A DNA stretch of 7,436 bases from Pseudomonadota bacterium (GTDB taxonomy: Bacteria; Pseudomonadota; Alphaproteobacteria; Rhodospirillales; UBA2165). The stretch is from contig JAQCKY010000098.1 in the NCBI GenBank assembly GCA_027592155.1, positions 1 through 7,436 of the forward strand, given 5' to 3'. Both the position numbers and the translations under genes were made by a program. Positions 6,391 through 7,436 of the stretch are shown here, piece by piece. Under the pieces are notes generated by a model, which ran no database searches, was not told the origin of the DNA, and saw only the letters and a program-made list of their open reading frames with translations. Position 1 is the stretch's first letter. Each line of letters opens with the position of its first letter.

Positions 6391-6595
6391 AGCGCTCTTT
6401 GTCGGAACTAGGGCCATTATCGGGCAATTCCCGGTCGGCCGCGCGATCCGCGCCGCCGTCGCTCTCGTCACGGTCCCGGGTCTGCTGTTTCCGGCGCTGA
6501 AGGTTATCGCGCAACGCCTGCGCCAGCCGGACTTCGCGCAGCGCAGCTTCCTCTTTCCCGCGCTCGGACATGTTCTGTTTCTCTCCCTTCGCCAT
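6389..6595 (-). CDS. Small charged helical protein, hypothetical
   Basis: A 68-residue, strongly hydrophilic protein with no cysteine, signal peptide or membrane segment. Residues 13-40 (from GKEEAALREVRLAQ to RRKQQ) should form a charged amphipathic helix; the rest is a disordered, Asp/Arg-rich tail. The pattern LAxALRxNLxRRKxQ resembles short hypothetical proteins that I recall near murA in other Alphaproteobacteria, but I cannot name a family. Two starts are possible: ATG at 6595, with AGGGA about 4 nt upstream, and ATG at 6571, with GGGAG about 11 nt upstream; the second gives a 60-residue protein that keeps the helix. It reads towards murA with a 146-nt gap and lies directly behind a candidate promoter. 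No function is proposed. Confidence 0.65.
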   Translation of the reverse strand: MAKGEKQNMSERGKEEAALREVRLAQALRDNLQRRKQQTRDRDESDGGADRAADRELPDNGPSSDKER

Positions 6596-6637
6596 CCGTC
6601 CCTACCTTAGCGGTCTCGTGATGTCGTCTTTGGGGTG

Positions 6638-6666
6638 AATTTGTGCCGTCCGCGTGGCGGGGTCAA
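6638..6666 (-). promoter_or_regulatory. Candidate head promoter of the small gene-murA cluster
   Basis: On the minus strand the -35 box TTGACC (6666-6661) is followed by a 17-nt spacer and CAAATT (6643-6638). The -35 matches consensus at five of six positions and the -10 at three. It would start transcription near 6631, about 35 nt before the first ATG. The arrangement is almost the same as the element before infA. It lies in the 171-nt region between this cluster and the oppositely oriented tRNA gene, where a promoter is required. Confidence 0.45.
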
Positions 6667-6675
6667 GGACGGCAC
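6643..6675. repeat. Perfect 9-bp inverted repeat overlapping the head promoter
   Basis: GTGCCGTCC at 6643-6651 and GGACGGCAC at 6667-6675 are exact reverse complements separated by 15 nt. One arm fills the -10 edge and part of the spacer of the candidate minus-strand promoter, the other ends directly upstream of its -35 box, and the -35 itself lies in the intervening segment. The centre-to-centre distance of 24 bp is a little over two helical turns, as expected of some dimeric repressor operators. There is no U-run on either side, so a terminator is unlikely. Confidence 0.6.
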
Positions 6676-6721
6676 CGGAATCGCCACCGGATCAAAGGTG
6701 AAAAATGGATGCGAGATGCGC

Positions 6722-6750
6722 TTGCCCCCCGTTTTGGCCTGTGGCATGTT
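6722..6750 (+). promoter_or_regulatory. Candidate promoter of tRNA-Thr
   Basis: TTGCCC (6722-6727, preceded by C) and CATGTT (6745-6750) are separated by 17 nt. Transcription would start near 6757, about 10 nt before the tRNA 5' end. The -35 resembles the CTTGnC boxes of alphaproteobacterial stable-RNA promoters; the -10 is poor. Confidence 0.35.
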
Positions 6751-6766
6751 GCGCCCGCTCCAAAGT

Positions 6767-6841
6767 GCCGCCGTAGCTCAGGGGTAGAGCGCACCCTTGG
6801 TAAGGGTGAGGCCGTAAGTTCGATTCTTACCGGCGGCACCA
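6767..6841 (+). tRNA. tRNA-Thr(GGT)
   Basis: A complete cloverleaf can be folded by eye. The acceptor stem is GCCGCCG (6767-6773) with CGGCGGC (6831-6837), and the D stem is GCTC with GAGC around an AGGGGTA loop. The anticodon stem CACCC/GGGTG encloses the loop TTGGTAA, with anticodon GGT at 6799-6801. The variable loop is AGGCC, and the T stem GTAAG/CTTAC encloses TTCGATT. The discriminator base is A6838 and the CCA end is encoded (6839-6841). It decodes ACC and ACT. No intrinsic terminator is obvious right after it, apart from a short T-run. Confidence 0.98.
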
Positions 6842-7111
6842 TTTTCTCCCCATATGAAATTTCTGGCTCATTAAAGAAATGCGCGGCATGCATCGCCACC
6901 GTTTAGGGCATGCGCTCTGGAAGAGGTGATCGCGCGGGGACTCGATTTGTCTAAGCGACGTTGGAACTCTTGGCAACTGGCTGTGCAACACACTTCCGTC
7001 AAGCGGATAGGTGTCACTGATCCGTTTGTCGAGACGGCAATTCTGGCTAATATGCAGTCCGACGCGAAACGTCTCACAATTGGGCCCAGGAACGAAAAAT
7101 AAGGAAGTCTC
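6842..7111 (+). other. 270-nt intergenic stretch between tRNA-Thr and the oxygenase gene
   Basis: No convincing gene is seen. GGCATGC occurs at 6885-6891 and 6907-6913; the GCATGC core is self-complementary, so the two copies could pair. A plus-strand frame opens at GTG 6926 and runs 58 codons to a TAA at 7100-7102, just before the oxygenase start. It has rare-looking codons, no family resemblance and no clear ribosome binding site, so it is not called. The last 90 nt hold a candidate promoter and a ribosome binding site for the oxygenase gene. Confidence 0.5.
7026..7053 (+). promoter_or_regulatory. Candidate promoter of the Rieske oxygenase gene
   Basis: TTGTCG (7026-7031), a 16-nt spacer and TAATAT (7048-7053), each matching the sigma-70 consensus at four of six positions. 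A start near 7060 would give a leader of about 50 nt. A 6-bp inverted repeat, GAGACG at 7031-7036 and CGTCTC at 7070-7075, brackets the -10 region and could be an operator or chance. Confidence 0.33.
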
Positions 7112-7436
7112 ATGCTAAGCCGCGAAGATAATGAGCGCATTACCCGAGTTGGGGCGGGCACGCCCGGCGGGGAGTTTTTCCGCCGCTATTGGCAAGCCGC
7201 TCTTTTGTCATCGGAGGTTGCCGAGCCTGACGGCGCACCGGTCAGAGTGCGGATCTTGGGCGAAGACTTGATCGCCTTTCGCAGTACCGATGGCGTCGTC
7301 GGATTGGTGGACGCCTATTGTCCCCATCGCCGGGCGCCGATGTTCTATGGCCGCAACGAAGAATGCGGGCTGCGCTGCGTCTACCACGGCTGGAAGTTCG
7401 ACGTGGACGGCAATTGCGTAGACCTGCCGTCGGAAC
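7112..7436 (+). CDS. Rieske [2Fe-2S] oxygenase, N-terminal part (cut by window edge)
   Basis: The first 108 codons are visible and stay open to the window end. The ATG has an AAGGAA ribosome binding site (7101-7106) five bases upstream. The Rieske cluster motif is complete: C70-P-H72, sixteen residues, then C89-V-Y-H92 followed by GWKFDVDGNCVDLP. Two Cys and two His would hold the [2Fe-2S] cluster that passes electrons to a mononuclear iron. The N-terminus (TPGGEFFRRYWQAAL, PVRVRILGEDLIAFR) resembles phthalate 4,5-dioxygenase-type ring-hydroxylating oxygenases, which pair with a separate ferredoxin-reductase. The catalytic iron domain lies beyond the edge, so the substrate and even the oxygenase class cannot be fixed. 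It is on the opposite strand from the murA cluster and is functionally unrelated to it. Confidence 0.9.
   Translation, partial: MLSREDNERITRVGAGTPGGEFFRRYWQAALLSSEVAEPDGAPVRVRILGEDLIAFRSTDGVVGLVDAYCPHRRAPMFYGRNEECGLRCVYHGWKFDVDGNCVDLPSE

Noticed and set aside
6663..6899. Minus-strand 78-codon open frame containing PVRIELTASPLPRVRSTPELR
   Set aside because: This is the well-known spurious peptide that arises from reading a tRNA gene antisense; not a gene.
6643..6906. Plus-strand 87-codon open frame across the tRNA
   Set aside because: Its middle (CRRSSGVERTLGKGEAVSS) is simply tRNA-Thr translated; it overlaps a perfect tRNA gene.
6926..7102. 58-codon GTG-started frame just before the oxygenase gene
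   Set aside because: No family resemblance, no ribosome binding site of note, uneven codon use, and it runs through the candidate promoter; could be revived only if homologues exist.
6871..7161. 96-codon minus-strand open frame near the right end
   Set aside because: It overlaps the start of the Rieske gene and its promoter region on the opposite strand and shows no recognisable motif.
1..7436. CRISPR array, transposon or phage genes
   Set aside because: No spaced direct-repeat array, transposase or integrase motif, or terminal inverted repeats are seen in the window.

Overview
This GC-rich window reads as a chromosomal housekeeping segment of an alphaproteobacterium, most likely a Rhodospirillales-type lineage. 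That is an inference from gene content and order: a UPF0262 gene next to infA, maf, a short RNase G/E gene and yacG, a regulatory-domain-less (short-form) hisG, and murA at the head. No rRNA or other taxonomic marker is present to test it.

Layout. From about 6.6 kb down to base 1, everything is on the minus strand and closely packed. The order of transcription is: a small charged protein (6595-6389), murA (6242-4953), hisG (4852-4184), hisD (4200-2896, overlapping hisG by 17 nt), a UPF0262 gene (2892-2419, starting 3 nt after hisD), infA (2290-2072), maf (2039-1455), a short RNase G/E gene (1445-114, starting 9 nt after maf) and the 5' part of yacG (93-1, cut by the window edge). The plus strand begins at a tRNA-Thr(GGT) gene (6767-6841, CCA encoded). 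It is followed by about 270 bp without a convincing gene and then the first 108 codons of a Rieske [2Fe-2S] oxygenase (7112 to the window end).

How the genes work together. murA makes the first committed peptidoglycan precursor. hisG and hisD are the first and last steps of histidine synthesis. infA, the RNase G/E gene, maf and yacG serve translation initiation, RNA processing, nucleotide-pool or division control, and gyrase inhibition. There is no single pathway; the cluster is better seen as a conserved collinear block of growth-linked genes. Three gaps could hold promoters: before the small protein, before murA and before infA. Two of them, before the small protein and before infA, hold near-identical elements (TTGACC, 17 nt, CAAATT or CAATTT).

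I did not find a convincing new biological system. The most noteworthy signals are a perfect 9-bp inverted repeat wrapped around the predicted head promoter, a 14-bp tandem repeat between the small gene and murA, the absence of Zn-link cysteines in the RNase G/E, and a short-form HisG without an adjacent hisZ.
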